From: Oenanthe sinensis
Lineage: Eukaryota > Streptophyta > Magnoliopsida > Apiales > Apiaceae
Direction of reading: 5' to 3'
Assembly: GCA_028671895.1 (NCBI GenBank)
Contig: CM053803.1
Span: 48,296,786 to 48,360,785, forward strand
DNA: 64,000 bases
This document shows, one piece after another, positions 48,235 to 61,653 of this stretch. The translations under genes and the position numbers were made by a program. A model generated the notes under the pieces. It saw only the letters and a program-made list of their open reading frames with translations, searched no databases and was not told where the DNA came from. Each line of letters begins with the position of its first letter. Position 1 is the first letter of the stretch.

Positions 48235-50662
48235 ATGACTACACAAAAAGTGACGAGCATTAAAATTCCACCATTTGATAAAGATCACTACAATTTGTGG
48301 AAGCACAAGATACTGTTATTTCTGGGGAACGCCAATACCAAATATGCGAGGATTTTGGCCAGTGGTATTGAGCCCATAATTACAGTTATTCTCAAACACG
48401 AGATAGATAGGGTCGTAATTCCTCGTAGACAGTTTCCTGAATATCCGTCTGATTATACGGAGGACGTAAAAGAAAACATGGCTCTAGATAACAGTCTCAA
48501 GCTCATACTGGTAGATTCCCTAGATTACATCATGTACAATCATGTTTTCAATTGTAAAAATACCAAATAAATCTGGGATACCATTGAAATAATCAATGAG
48601 GGGGCTGAAGAGGTCAAAGAGAATAGACTGGAAATCATGACCTTCCAATATGAGCAGTTTAGATCCAACCCCGGTGAGGGTATCTCTGAGGTGTTTCAGA
48701 GATTGAATAAATTGATAAACGAGCTCAACCTCAATGAGAAATACTATAAAAACCATGAGGTCAACATGAAGTTCTTGCTAACCTTATCCGAGCATCTGGA
48801 ACACATGATCGCAATAATTTGGGAGTCTAGGGATATGAAGAAGGTAACCCTAGAAAGACTTTACGGAGTATTGAAGACATATGAATTAAAACAGATCCAA
48901 ACAAGTGAAATGTATGGAAGAAGTAAGGTTTTGAGTTCCTCCAAAGCACTGATAGTGAAAGCACCTGAGAAGATGGAAGTGAAGGCTGTTGTACCTTCAA
49001 ATAATTCAATGGAGTATGTGGTTCTAAAATTTGGACATACTTCATATAAACAAGAAGATGGTGAATTCTACTTTTTGGAAGAACTGGATCAGCTAGAAGA
49101 TGAATCTCTAGATATGGTTGCCAAGAGGTTTGGCAACATGAGATTTCGAAGAAATTCCTCCTACAAAGTTAAACCTAATTTTGGAATATTCTAGAGAGGT
49201 GGTTCTTCTACAACTGTATCAAGAAGCGGCTACAAGACCGACTTAGTTGATAGAAGCAAGTTTCGTTGCTTCAACTGCAATGAACTAGGCCATTTTGCAA
49301 CTGAATGCAAGAAGTCAAAGCAAGAAAAAAAGAGAGAGTCTTATGAAGAGCTCAAGGAAAAGTATGATGCACTTGTAAAAAAAACATCAAGGCAAGTCTT
49401 ATCTAGCAGAGGACAAAAGCTGGGATGACTCAGACAATAATGATGAGCAAGAGCTGGGAAATCTTGCTCTCATGGCTTCATCTGAAGAATCACTGTCTCC
49501 AACTCGACAAAGAGGAATATATGTAAATCCCTCTTGCCCTAAAATGTTTAAATTGCTAGGTAAAGAACTAGATGATACAAGAGATAGAGTTAAGAAACAA
49601 ATTCTCAAGAACAAAGTTTTAACTGATGAGAATGATGTTTTAAAACTGTTAAAACTAAAAAATGACAAGTTGACTGAGGATTTAGCTTTTCAAGTCAATA
49701 GAGTCAGTTGTTATGTTAAAGTTAAAACCTATATCAGAAACCAAATAGAGGAAAAAAAGAAGAAGTGTCTAGCTTATAAAAAATCTTTATATATTATAAA
49801 AGACCTAATTGACCAACGTGAGATAAAATGAAAAATTGGAATAGGCTTTGAGTACAATAAATCTGTAGGAAAGGCAAGCAACATTACCCCGTTCAGAAAA
49901 AGTGCTGAAGAAATGGGTATTCCACATGTTGTTAAGGACACACTTAAACCTCTTTTCATAACCCCTATAGCAGAACCAATCCTTGAGAGCTCTATATTAA
50001 TTGCTTATGAAATGAATTTAGAAGACCTCGAGGAAGAAAAGAAAATGGATGAACAAGTTAGGGACATACAAGGAGTTAATGTCCAAGAAGAGAGAAGTGC
50101 ACCTGAGACACCAGTGAAAAATATGGGAACTTCTAAATCGCCCAATCCTGGTATATGTGCTAAAGACTTAAAGAAAAATTTGAACAGACCTAATAAGTTT
50201 GTTAATAATAGGAATAGTAACAACAAATATCATTCTACTGAGAACTTTAAAACAGTTGATAAAGTTGAAGTAGAGGCTGTTAAGACACCTACTGTTTTGA
50301 ATAACATGCATGTTATTGATGTATGCCATAAACCTTGTGGTGTTATAAATTGTATGTTATGTACTTTTAATGATATGTTTGCATATTTCAAACGCATAAT
50401 TGCTAAGAAAGATAACATGACACCTAGACAACACATCAATAATAAATTTACGGAATTCAAGACTGCGATTGCTTCACCTGTCAAGAAGGAAACATATGTT
50501 CCGAAGTCTAAACACGAAGTTGTTAAGACTGTTTATAGGAATGTATGTATAGTCAAGGTAGATGTTGCTGTTGTTCGAAAAGGATCTGTTGTCAAAGCTG
50601 ACAAAGGTCAATTCTTTAATTTTGTCGGGCCCAATCAATTTTGGGCTCCGAAGACGATTTAA
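48235..50662 (+). pseudogene. Copia gag region, broken
   Basis: The frame opens at 48235 with IPPFDKDHYNLWKHKILLFL, a typical Copia gag start, then has an in-frame TAA at 48568, a second open part to 49191 and a TAG at 49192. The CCHC zinc knuckle CFNCNELGHFATEC lies at 49267-49308. ORFs 49472-49831 and 49913-50662 continue as a charged, coiled-coil-rich gag extension. Confidence 0.85.
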
Positions 50663-50689
50663 TCTGTTTGATGTTTGCAGGGAGTTAAA

Positions 50690-53600
50690 CAGGTAAATCG
50701 GATTGTATGGATCCTGGATAGCGAATCTTCAAGGCATATGATCGGAGATAGAGCCCTGCTATCAGACGTGGTTTAAAGAGATGGCCCAATCGCCACCTTT
50801 GAAGATAACAACAAAGGAATGACTACGGGATATGACAAGTTAAATGTTGGGAATGTTATCATTGAGAATGTCTCTTAGTGGAAGGACTTAAACACAATCT
50901 ACTCAGCATCAGTCACTTCTGTGATAAAGGATACAAATTAAACTTTATCAAGGAAAAGTGTTTAATAGCTCACTCTAAAGATAACAAACTAGCCTTACGT
51001 GGAGTAAGGAAAGGAAACTTGTACGTAGCCGATCTCAACTCAAGAACTGAAGATGAAGCAAACTGTTTTTACTCAAAGGCTTCATCAGAAGAAAGATGGT
51101 TATGGCACAAGAAACTCTCACACCTAAATTTCAAAACAATGAACTCTCTAGTCAAGAGGGATTTGGTGAGAAGACTGCCTCCGATGGAATTTACTCAAGA
51201 AGGATTGTGTGAGGCATGTCAAAAAGGAAAGTCAAAGAAAGTAAGTCACAAAGGCAAAGACACTATGAACATTACTGAACCACTGCAACTACTACATATG
51301 GATTTATTTGGTCCAATTAATATCATGTCAATGTCAAGGAAAAGATATGTCTTAGTGATTGTAGATTACTTCACAAAAGACACGTGGGTTTTATTGTTAA
51401 ACTCTAAGGATGAAACTCCACAGCTGGTGATTGATCATGTAAAATTGATTGAGTTAGATTCAATGCTAGTTGTCCGGGCAATAAGGTCAGACAATGGAAC
51501 AGAATTCAAGAACGAAGTTCTGAATTACTTTTGCTCAGACAAGGGGATAACAAGATAATACTCAGCACCTAGAACTCTGCAACAGAATGGAGTGGTAGAA
51601 AGGAAGAATCGAACCCTGATTGAAGCTGCAAGAACAATGTTAAGTGAATCAAGGTTACCTATCTACTTTTAGACTGAAGCAGTAAATACAACATATTACA
51701 CCTAGAATCGAACTCTAATCAATAAAGATCATATGAAGACTCCCTATGAATTAATGACTGACAAAAAACCAACACTCAAGTACTTTCATGTATTTGGAGC
51801 CAAATGTTATGTGCTGAAAGATGGAGATGAACATCGTGGCAAGTTCGAGGCCAAGACACACAAAGCTATTTTTATCGGTTATTCAAGAAGAGCATATATG
51901 GTGTATAATTGATCAGCACCAAGTGAAAGAAAGTGTCAACGTAACTTTCAACAACACTAAACTCCCAAGTATCCAAACTGAAGATCCTTCCGAGTCATTA
52001 AATTTTGTTAATAATCCAGACTCTATTTCTGATGACGAAGAAGAACCTGAGGTTGCAACAGGTAATGACAATAATGATTATAATGATCCAGGTAATAGTG
52101 GTGGAAGCAATGGTAATACTAGAGATACTACTAATACCAGTGGTGGATCAACAAGTCATCCTGGCAGCAACTCAGGGGGAGATGATGGATCTACTAGCAG
52201 AACACAACATCACAATGTATATCGAGGCGAATCATTAAGATCAAACCTGCCTAGGGAAATGATATGGAGTAGAGATCATCCCTTTGAATTGATCATAGGT
52301 GATCTAGATGTTGGAGTTAGAACTATAAGTGCAACTTTAAATGAATGTTTATTTTCAGTTTATCTATCCCAAGAAGAACCGAAGAAAATTGAAGATGCAC
52401 TAACTGATCTAGATTGGGTTCTTGTTATGCAAGAAGAACTCAATCAGTTTGAGAGACAAGAAGTGTGGATACTGGTACCCAGGCCGAAAGACAGATCTGT
52501 GATTGGCACCAAATGGGTATACAGGAATAAATTAGATGGTGATGACATTATTACGAGGAACAAGGCCAGACTGGTGGCAAATGGTTACTCCCAGGAAGAT
52601 GAAATTGATTATGATGAGACCTACATACCAGTTGCAAGACCTAAAGCCGTCAGGATATTTCTAGCATTCGCAGCACACTCCAATTTCAAAGTTTATCAAA
52701 TGGATGTGAAGAGTGATTTTCTGAATGGAGAGTTAGAAGAGGAAGTATATATAGAGCAGCCCCCTGGCTTGAAAAATCCAGAGTTTGCTGATTTTGTATA
52801 TTTTTTATTCAAAGCCCTCTATGGACTCAAGTAAGCACCGAGGACATGATATGACACTCTCTCTGAATTTTTACTTGAAAACGATTTTATTAGAGGTGTC
52901 ATAGATAAAACTCTCTTTTATAAATTACATGATAAAGATATGATATTTGTCCAAGTTTATGTTGACGATATTATATTTGGTTCTACTAACAAAAATTTGT
53001 GCAAGAGATTTTCTAAGTTAATGCAAAGTATGTATGAAATGAGCATGATGGGTGAGCTGTCATTCTTCTTTAGACTATAAGTGAAGCAAAAGGAAGATGG
53101 GATTTTTATTTGCTAATCAAAGTACATAAGGGATCTTCTGAGAAAATACAGTCTAGAAGATTTCTCACCAGCAAAAACCCCAATGCCAACATCTACAAAG
53201 CTTGACAGAGATGAAACTGGTAAAAATGTTGATATTATAAGGTACAGAGGTATGATAAGCTCATTATTATACTTAACTGCAAGTAGACCTGACATAATGT
53301 TTAACATGCTTATGTGCACGGTTTTAGTCTGATCCTAGGGAATCTCATCTTATATCCGTTAAACGAATTTTTAGATATTTGAAGGGTACACCAAATCTTG
53401 GAATTTGTTACCCTAAAGATACATGTTTTGAACTAATAGGCTATTCAGATTCAGATTATGAAGGATGCAGGATGAACAGGAAAAGTACTTCTGGAAGCTG
53501 TCAGTTTCTAGGACGTCGATTGATTTCCTAGTACAACAAGAAACAACACTCAGTGTCTACCTCGACAGCCGAAGCAGAATACATTGTGATAGGTAGCTAT

Positions 53601-53899
53601 TGTGCACAGATCTTGTGGATAAGGAATCAGCTAAATGACATGGACTTGCGTTGAACAAAATTCCAATTTTCTGCGACAATATAAGTGTTATAGCTATTTG
53701 TAACAATCTTGTACAACATTCTCAAACCAAGCATATTGACATAAGGTATCATTTTATCAGAGAGCATATCATGAATGGAACCGTTGTGTTATATTTTGTA
53801 TCCATAGAAGATCAAATTGCTAACATCTTCACGAAACCACTTGATGAATCCACTTTCTCTAAGTTGATTAGTGAACTAGGGATGTTAAACAATGGCTAA
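50690..53899 (+). pseudogene. Copia pol region, broken
   Basis: Protease remnant near 50700-50760 (WILDSESSRHMIGDRALL). GAG-pre-integrase and integrase from about 50878 to 51900 (WLWHKKLSHLNFK; LLHMDLFGPI; RSDNGTEFKN; then an E-containing QQNGVVERKNRT block). Reverse transcriptase from about 52390 (GTKWVYRNKLD, KVYQMDVKSDFLNGELEEEV), with the catalytic YVDD at 52958-52969. RNase H ends near 53899 (GYSDSDYEG, STAEAEYI, TKHIDIRYHFIRE, NIFTKPLDE). Stops at about 51556, 51670, 52832, 53080 and 53330 among others. Confidence 0.9.
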
Positions 53900-56129
53900 C
53901 TTTTGATCGCTAAGAGTTGATTTGAATTCATAGATATTAAATGTTAATATTTAAATAATTTATGAAGTTCAAATCAACAGAATCCTAGGGCTTATGAATA
54001 TTTGAAGAAATTATTTTGAGAATAAATTAATACTCGTAATATATAATTATTTCAATTGTAGCATAAGTATTTATTATTATATATTTATCTTAAGCATTTA
54101 TAAGCATTAATATTATAAATTATTATTTATGTAAATTACTTTTATTTATTATTTTCTTCAAGTTATTCTATTGTTGAATGTTTTATATCTATTTAAACCC
54201 TGTAAATAGTGTTAAATGTTTATGCGTTTGTAATTATTAATTCAAAAGTTTTTATTTTTTATTTTTTTTCTTTTATTCTCAATTTCAAACTATGTACATA
54301 TCTTATTTTTGTTTTTAAGCATTGGTATCAGTTTCACTCAAAATTAAATCATTTCAAGAAAATTGGTATCATATGCATTATAATTATATATCTGCATGTG
54401 CTGATTATTACATGTAACTTCTCTGTGAAGTTTACCCCAATAGGGAGTTTTAAGACAAGATCTATGAGCATGTACACCAACAGTGTCTAGTGATTAGTTT
54501 TTAGCAATTGGTATCAGTCTCTATCCCAGATCTTAGATCCAAACACACAAATACTATCCCATACATCTCTATTACCATTAGATAGAATACCTAATTGATA
54601 AGAATGAGGGAGTCAGTGCCTTGAGTGCATTTGATAAAGTTTTGAATGTGAGTGAACCAACAACTTTGTCTCCATAAAATGTAATTCAAATATAAACCGA
54701 GGCAACTGTGAGCTCATCTATGTTCTACCAAAAGGGTACAGACTTGGAAAATGCAAAATTGTTACTAGGTTCATTCTCTCAACAAAGTGAGTCTTTTGAA
54801 TTCAGCCTGTCACCCAAGGCTACTTGTGAAGAGTCTATTTCATCTGGCACCTCCAAACACTACAAACCATAAATAAAATGTTTTAAATGCACTGTAAGGA
54901 TTGTCACACATTAAGGATGAATTGACGGATTTTACATCATGTCATGTTCCTTCATATCAAGAAGGAATGTCAGTTGTTGGCTCTCTTGTGAGTCAAGCGC
55001 CTTCACATGTATCAGAAGGAAACAAGGATCTTATGCTAAATACTCAGATCTGTGTTTACCTCCCCAGATAGAACAAATCTGGATTCCATTTGGAAGGATT
55101 TCCTATTTTTGATATGTGTTTGGAACTTGGGGCCAATAATCTCAGGGACTCACAATTGGCAACAATTGGTGATCTCAGGGACCAACATAGGAAGTCAGCA
55201 ACTCTCTGATTATGAGTCAATTTATTGATGAATCAGTTGGGGACGGGGATTTGTGAAACCCCATTGCACCACCAGTGACCTCTCCTGAAGGGGCTATGGT
55301 GATCTTTCTTACAAGCACAAAAGACTATGTCATCAGTACTGAGAGAAACAGTGTTATGAGAAAAGAGTGAAACACAAGTGAGAAATAGTGAAAATATATA
55401 TTCTATGAGTGAATCACTTAGAGAGTATATGAGCGAAAGACTTGTCAGATTCACAAAGGAAAATTACACACTAGCACAAATACCAAATCCTATTCCCAAT
55501 TTCCTGTTACATAGTTCTAATGATTACATTCAAGGGGAGATATCTGGCTACATTGGTGATTTGGAAGACAATTGTCTGCCAAAGGTAAATTTAGTAATAT
55601 GCAATGGAATTACAAGCATGTCACCCAGGATACCTGACTCTGATACTTGGTTATTTAGTCAGAAGTTACTACTTCTTTGTATTCTAACAATTAATATTCT
55701 ATCAATTGGTATCTAACATCAAGAAACCTACTTCTAAAAAACAAGAAATGTTACTCAACCAAGGGGGATGAAATTTCTTCTGTACATGATTACTCAACTA
55801 AGGGGGAGAATTGTTGAACAAGAAAAAAGGGTATATAACAACATGCTTGGATCGGATAGAACTAGTGATTATTTATTAATTCTTCTATTCCATTTGATTT
55901 TAGAAAATTCTTGTATATAGGATAAAATAGATTTTCTAAAATGCATAACATGTCATAGTTTGCATTTTTTATATCTGCGATGGTTTAATGCTGAATGTAT
56001 GCTATGTCTGTTGTTACCTCTATTAAAATGGTTGAACAAGAAAAGTGTTGAATGAATTCACCTTGTGATAGAAGTTGGTGATACAGAGGAGAAGTGGTAA
56101 AAAGAGAACAAAACTTCATCCATGCCATC
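53900..56129 (+). other. Post-pol region of the Copia element
   Basis: 2.2 kb between RNase H and the polypurine tract, holding only short broken ORFs (for example 55378-55716). SIRE-type Copia elements have extra coding or non-coding DNA here. An AAGGGGGAGAATTG tract at about 55802 resembles a second polypurine tract. Confidence 0.6.
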
Positions 56130-56143
56130 CTAAGGGGGAGCAG
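56130..56143 (+). other. Copia polypurine tract
   Basis: CTAAGGGGGAGCAG ends directly at the TG of the 3' LTR. Confidence 0.75.
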
Positions 56144-57383
56144 TGATGAGTCTGAGAAATGAAGATAATACTACTTGTATAATATGTTCAGTGCTAGAGG
56201 AACAAATATCTTTCATTTCAGTTACTCAAGAAATCTGGAAATGTAGAAGAAGAGAACAAAAGAGGAAAGACAGTAAAGTAGAGGAAAGATAGTAAAGCAG
56301 AGGAAAGACAGAAGACCACAACTTAAAAGTTTAAAAAATGAAGAATATTTATTAGTATGACACAAATGAACCATACAATACATTTGTCTGTCAACTAAAA
56401 ATAATAAATATTCATCATCTAGCTCAAGTGGTTTTATGACAGAAGACATAGCAAAGACGGAAAGATTTTGGAGCTGACAACAAAGTTATACAATTTAAGA
56501 TAGTATTTTAATTCTACTTTAAAGAAGTTAATTATTTAATTTATTTAATTAAATTAATTCAAGTTGAATTTAATTTAATTTATAAATTATTTAATTAAAT
56601 TAAATAGAATTAATTTATTATAATAGATATGGCTTAGTATGACTTTAATAAAGTCTAAAAGACTTATTTAAAAATCATACCGAATTAATTCAAGAAAGCC
56701 ATACCGATTCATTTGATAAAAAGTCATACTAAACTTCAAAGAAAGTCATACCGAATTATGAAGGCAAATGTCATACCGAGCCAAATTCAAAAGTCATACC
56801 GATTTACTTGATGAAAAGTCATGCTGAAGCTATTAAAAAAAGTCATACATAGAATATTCAGATAAAGTGATACTGAGGCTTGAAATCAAAAGTCATATTC
56901 AAAAGTCATACCGACTTTTAAAAGTCATACCGAGCTTTACAAAAGTCATACACGTGCTTTTTAAAAGTCATATAGGCTTAAATAAAGTCTGAAAAATGTC
57001 ATGTTTTAGAAAGTCATACAAGCTATAGAAATCCTTTATAAATATGAGGTGACCACTTCATATTCTGTGTTAGTTGAAAATATTCAAATTCAGAAATTTA
57101 TAGGCATTGTAATATCCACATATTTTTGTTCAAGTTTGGATTATAATTGTTAAATTAGAACAATTCATGTCAAAATCGTTCTAAACATTTAAACAATTAT
57201 ATGCATTTTCATCATATTAATTTTGTAATACTTTTCAAGTTAAAATCATATCTTCTACTTGAACAGTATTTCATTAAAATTAATATTTTGTGATTAATTA
57301 AAATAATATTTTTAAATATGAAATTCCACGATTAAATATAAATATTGTATTCAACTCTCCTTCTATAATATCAGGGACTAACA
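56144..57383 (+). repeat. Copia 3' LTR
   Basis: Starts TGATGAGTCTGAG, ends GGGACTAACA; 1240 bp. Carries the same motif array and TATA box as the 5' LTR with many point differences and small indels, so insertion was not recent. Confidence 0.85.
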
Positions 57384-59294
57384 GATCTATCATTTTCAAA
57401 CTAGGGACGCCCTCTTCATCAAGAAGGAGCCCCCTTCAGGGTGAGCCTTCATCTTCAGGGGAGCCATCTTCCTCAGGGAGAGCCATCTTCAGGGGAGCCT
57501 TCATCTTCACGGAAGCCCTCTTCAGGGAGAGCCTTCATCTTCAAGGGGAACCATCTTCTTCATATTAGGGCACGTCTTCTTCTTCAGGGAGAGTCATCAT
57601 CCCCCTCTTTCTCAGGGAGAGCCCTCTTCTCCAAACCAGGACAAACCCTCTTCCTAACCAGGGCGCGCCATACCGGCTCCGGACAATCCAAGAGATGATG
57701 AGGAAAACCATATGTCATATTATAGAGTCTCAACTGAAGTCCGAGACCCAATTATTGGGAAGCCTCATAATAAATATCGCCCACAATAACAATCGGAGAT
57801 AAGCATTACCTTGATCTGACGTCTCTCACCTTCCTCCTTCGTAGCTGGGGTGTGCCCTACCATGCACAAAACGCGTCTGAACTAGTTTAGGGGAGGCCCG
57901 AGTCTATCCAATTTTATAAGAAATTCAATTCTAGGAGGAGACAGCTCCTCTTTCCAGGAAGAGGCCGATTTCAAAAGAATCCCAATATTAGGAGGATGCC
58001 GATTCCATGAGAAGCCCGGTATCGGGAGGAAGTTGATTCTAGGAGAAGCCCGATACCAAGAGGAGGCTGATTCTAAGAGAATCCCGATACCAGGAGGAGA
58101 CCGCTTCTCCTTCCAAGAAAAGGTCGATTCTAAGAGAAGCCCGATATCAGGAGGAGGCCGATTCCAGGAGAAGCCCAATACGAGGAGGAGGACGATTATA
58201 TGAGAAGCCCGATAAGAGGAGGAGGTCGTTCCTCCTTCCAAGAAGAGGCCGATTCTAAGAGAATCCCAATATTAGTAGGAGACTGATTCTAGGAGAAGTT
58301 CGATACTATGAGGAGGTCGATTCTAAGAGAAGCCCAATACCAGAAGGAGGCCGATTCCAGGAGAAGCCCAATACCAGGAGAAGGTCGTTCCTCCTTCCAA
58401 GAAGAGGCTGATTCCATGAGAAGCCTGATACTAGGAGGAGGCCGGTTGTAGGAGAAGCCCAATAACATGATGATGTCGCTCCTCCTTCCAAGAATAGGCT
58501 AATTCTAAGAGAATCCCAATAGTAGGAGGAAGCCGATTTCAAGAGAAACCCGATACTAAGAGGAGGCCAATTCCAGGAGGAGGTCGTTCCTCCTTCCAAG
58601 AAGAGGTTGATTCTAAGAGAATCCCAATATTAGGAGGATGTCGATTCCAGGAGAAACCCAATACTAGGAGGAGGTTGATTCTAGGAGAAGTCCGATACCA
58701 GAAGGAGGCTAATTTCAGAAGAAGTCCAATACTAGGAGAAGGTCGCTCCTCCTTCCAATAAGAGTCTGATTCCAAGAGAATCCCAATATTATGAGGAGAC
58801 CGATTCCAGGAGAAGCCCGATACCAAGATGAGACCGATTCCAGGAGAAGCCTAATACCATGAGGAGGCCGCTCCTCCTTCCAAGAATAGGCTGATTCCAA
58901 GATAATCCCAATATTATGAGGAGACCGATTCCAGGAGAAACCCGTTACTAGGAGGAGACCGATTCCAGGAGAAGCCCGATACCTGGAGGAGGTCGCTCCT
59001 CCTTCCAAGAAGAGGCCGATTCTAAAAGAATCCCAATATTAGGAGAAAGCCGATTCCAGGAGAAGTCCGATACCAGGAGGAGGCCGCTCCTCCTTCCAAG
59101 AAGAGGTCGATTCTAAAAGAAACCTGATTTCAGGGCGAAGCCCAACTCCAGGGGAAGCCCAACTTCAGCCGAAACCCAACTTCAGGCGAAGCCCAACTTC
59201 AGGAGAAGCCTAACTCCAAGATAAACCCAACTTCAGACGAGGCCCAACCCTACATTAGGCGAAGCCCAACTTCAGGCGAAATATGGGCATAACA
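57384..59294 (-). repeat. 3' LTR of element B, right part
   Basis: Continues the AGGGAGAGCCCTC block to about 57700, passes through about 180 bp of unique LTR DNA, then enters the large GAGGCCGATTCC array, and ends ...ATATGGGCATAACA at 59294, the same end as element A. Confidence 0.82.
57900..59150. repeat. Expanded tandem array, base unit about 32 bp
   Basis: Units of the type AGGAGGCCGATTCCAGGAGA then AGCCCGATACC repeat with variation. A CTCCTCCTTCCAAGAAGAGG variant recurs about every third to fifth unit (near 58102, 58228, 58387, 58479, 58585, 58745, 58872, 58995, 59086), giving a loose higher-order pattern. Element A has only about 150 bp of this array. Minus-strand ORFs of 95-119 codons here exist because the unit lacks stops. 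Confidence 0.88.
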
Positions 59295-59309
59295 ATTACC
59301 CCCAAATTC
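59295..59309 (-). other. Polypurine tract of element B
   Basis: GAATTTGGGGGTAAT on the minus strand ends at the TG of the 3' LTR, as expected, and confirms the orientation. Confidence 0.65.
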
Positions 59310-59579
59310 TTGAAATATTAAAATATGAGATAATTTCTTCATTCGCCATGCTCCTCCATTTTTTAAAAGAATGTGTGCCCTGTAGTTTTGGCGTGTCTAT
59401 AACATTTTCCTAAAACAATTTACTTCTTCCTAAAATTTTCTAACAATTGCCTTCAAATTATCCTTATTCTATCTTCCTTCAAGATATGAAGATTTCCTTC
59501 CTTCAAATATTTTAGAATATGAGTCATCCACGTGACTTGAGCATCTTCCTACACTTGCATTACGTTTACCTCGGGAACA

Positions 59580-59903
59580 CTAGGCTTCTCCTGAACTTCC
59601 AATGGAAACACCCCTCAACATATGAGCATTCTTCTGATAACCTAATTTGGCCAAGGTATTAGCACTACTATCACTCTTCCTTGACATGTGTTGCATGCGC
59701 ACTTCCTTGAACTTTTGCACAAGTCGCTGATCACACTCCAAATACATCTCCATCTTGGGACCCCGAGCTTGGTACCCCTTATTCACTTGGTAAACTATCA
59801 ACTTAAAGTGCGTCGTAAATGGGTGCCCACCTTCAAAAATTTTGTCTGGAATATCAAAGGTTTCTTCTATTGGCCTTGCTTTTTCACTACAAGAGGCATT
59901 CAA
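59580..59903 (-). pseudogene. Gypsy RNase H fragment (copy B)
   Basis: A 107-codon ORF whose middle reads as the C-terminal half of plant Ty3/Gypsy RNase H (LIVYQVNKGYQARGPK, DQRLVQKFKEVRMQHMSR, SANTLAKLGYQ). The N-terminal half and the integrase that should follow are missing; the polypurine tract comes about 270 bp later. Confidence 0.8.
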
Positions 59904-60429
59904 GCATCCATGTCAAAATTCTCAACTTTCCTAGTCCCTTCTAAATGCGCGCCTTCTTCGACCGGGGATAGAATACTAGAAATATTTCCGTCCAACTCAC
60001 TAATAGGGAGAGACTTATGCACAACCGCCTTTCCTTTCCTTACCCTAGCCAAGGCTTATTCCTCATATTCTTCATCACTAGCATCTTCCACATTATTTAT
60101 TCAACAAACTCCTCCCTAGGAAATGCTCCCAACATCAAAACTTAAGGATGTGACTCGTTTACAAGGAATAGTGCTTCTTCCTCGAGAAGTTGTACTGTAT
60201 GAAATGCATTGACTACCTCTTCATTCCTCTCTTTCACCATATTATTTGACATCGGATGTCTAGAATTGATAGTCTTCTCAACCTCATTAACTATCATATT
60301 ATAATAATTCTTCAAATCGAACATGTGCATACTTCTCTTCCTTGTATATACACATCCCCTCTAAAACTTTCATAACCTCCCACGTAAGTGCATCATTGAC
60401 CTAGGGCGCGACCTGATGAGATTTTTTTC

Positions 60430-61145
60430 TCTAAAATTATCGAGGGGAAGGGCCTAGGCGTCGAATCACGAAGGAGGAGTAGCCTTGGCGTCGACCCTGG
60501 CCTTGGAGATGAAGTTGATGAGGAGAGGCGTCAACTCATGAAGGAGGAGTAGGCGTCGACCCTCGCCTTAAAGATGAAGTTAATGAGGGGAGGCGTCGAC
60601 TCACGAAGGAGGAGGAGCCTTCGACCCTTACCTTGGAGATGAAGTTGACGAGGGGAGGCGTCGACTCACGAAGGAGTAGCCTTGGCGTTAACCCTCGCCT
60701 TGGAGATGAAGTTGATGAGGGGAGGCATCGACTCACGAAGAAGGAGTAGGCGTCGACCCTCGCCTTGAAAATGAAGTTGATGAGGAGAGGCGTCGACTCA
60801 CGAAGGAGGAGTAGGCATCGACCCTCGCCTTAGAGATGAAGTAGACGAGGGAAGGCATCGACTCACGAAGGAGGAGGAGGCGTCGACCCTCGCCTTAGAG
60901 ATGAAGTTGACGAGGGGAGGCATCGACTCATGAATGAGGAATAGGCGTCGACCTACGTCTTAGAGATGAAGTTGATGAGGGGAAGCGTCAGCTCACGAAG
61001 AAGGAGTAGCATTGACGTCAACCCTCGCCTTGGAGATGAAATTGACGAGGGGAGGCTTAGATTCATGAAGGAGGAGTAGGCATCGACCTCACCTTGAAGA
61101 TGAAGTTGACGAGGGAAGGCGTCGACTCACGAAGGAGGAGTAAAT
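60430..61145 (-). repeat. 66-bp-type tandem array in element B
   Basis: About ten units of GAGGCGTCGACTCACGAAGG, AGGAGTAGGCGTCGACCCTC and GCCTTGGAGATGAAGTTGAC-type sequence, period about 65-72 bp with indels. Same unit as 2350-2745, but less regular, so the peptide frame is kept only in part (for example 60736-60536). Confidence 0.88.
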
Positions 61146-61632
61146 GAGGCTGATGCTCCGACGACCTTTTCCATTTAAGGACGCGTCATTACCTTGCATA
61201 ACATATCTACCAATTTCACTATACAAATCATCTATAGGTTTCCAGAAGTTACCTGAGTATTACGTACCTCATTAACAGAGTAATTAGATCTGCGATGTGG
61301 GCTTCTCCTAGGGTGCAACCTTAAACAAAGTCTCGTCTTCAGCGTCATCTTCATCAAAGTCAAGCTGATTTGACAATGCCCTTAGGAATCTTCTTGTCTC
61401 GGGTTCACAAGATTCACCAACCACCTTCTTCCTACTTCTTCCTTACTCGAGGAGCTTGGTCATCGACCTGCAACCTAGATTGGGATCTAGACTCTTCTCG
61501 TGAATATTTTCTAGAACATACTCATCATGAACGTCTTCTTCCTACAGATCAGAATCATGTTCCCTACCCCCTTTGTTGTAATCAGTTTTCTGGTCGTGTT
61601 GGGACATCCTTTCTCTTTAGATGTAAAAATTT

Positions 61633-61650
61633 CCCCTCCTTCTAGCGCCA
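61633..61650 (-). other. Primer-binding-like site of element B
   Basis: TGGCGCTAGAAGGAGGGG on the minus strand, next to the LTR end; matches element A. Confidence 0.6.
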
Positions 61651-61653
61651 ATT

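Larger units (their letters stand above)
46720..57383 (+). mobile_element. Ty1/Copia retrotransposon, SIRE-like, defective
   Basis: Complete structure: 5' LTR 46720-48050, primer-binding site at 48051, gag with zinc knuckle, protease, integrase, reverse transcriptase and RNase H in Copia order, a 2.2-kb post-pol region, a polypurine tract and 3' LTR 56144-57383. The flanks GAACC (46715-46719) and GATCT (57384-57388) agree at 3 of 5 positions and both fit the interrupted repeat, so they look like a diverged target duplication. Many stops and frameshifts make it non-coding. The long gag and the long region after pol suggest the SIRE/Maximus lineage (inference). Confidence 0.9.

Noticed and set aside
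58306..59008. Several minus-strand ORFs of about 95 codons with GFSWNRPP-like peptides
   Set aside because: They arise because the tandem unit lacks stop codons; frames change between units, so no selected protein is evident.
57900..59150. CRISPR-like look of regularly spaced repeats
   Set aside because: Repeats are adjacent and degenerate with no unique spacers, lie inside an LTR, and the genome is a plant.
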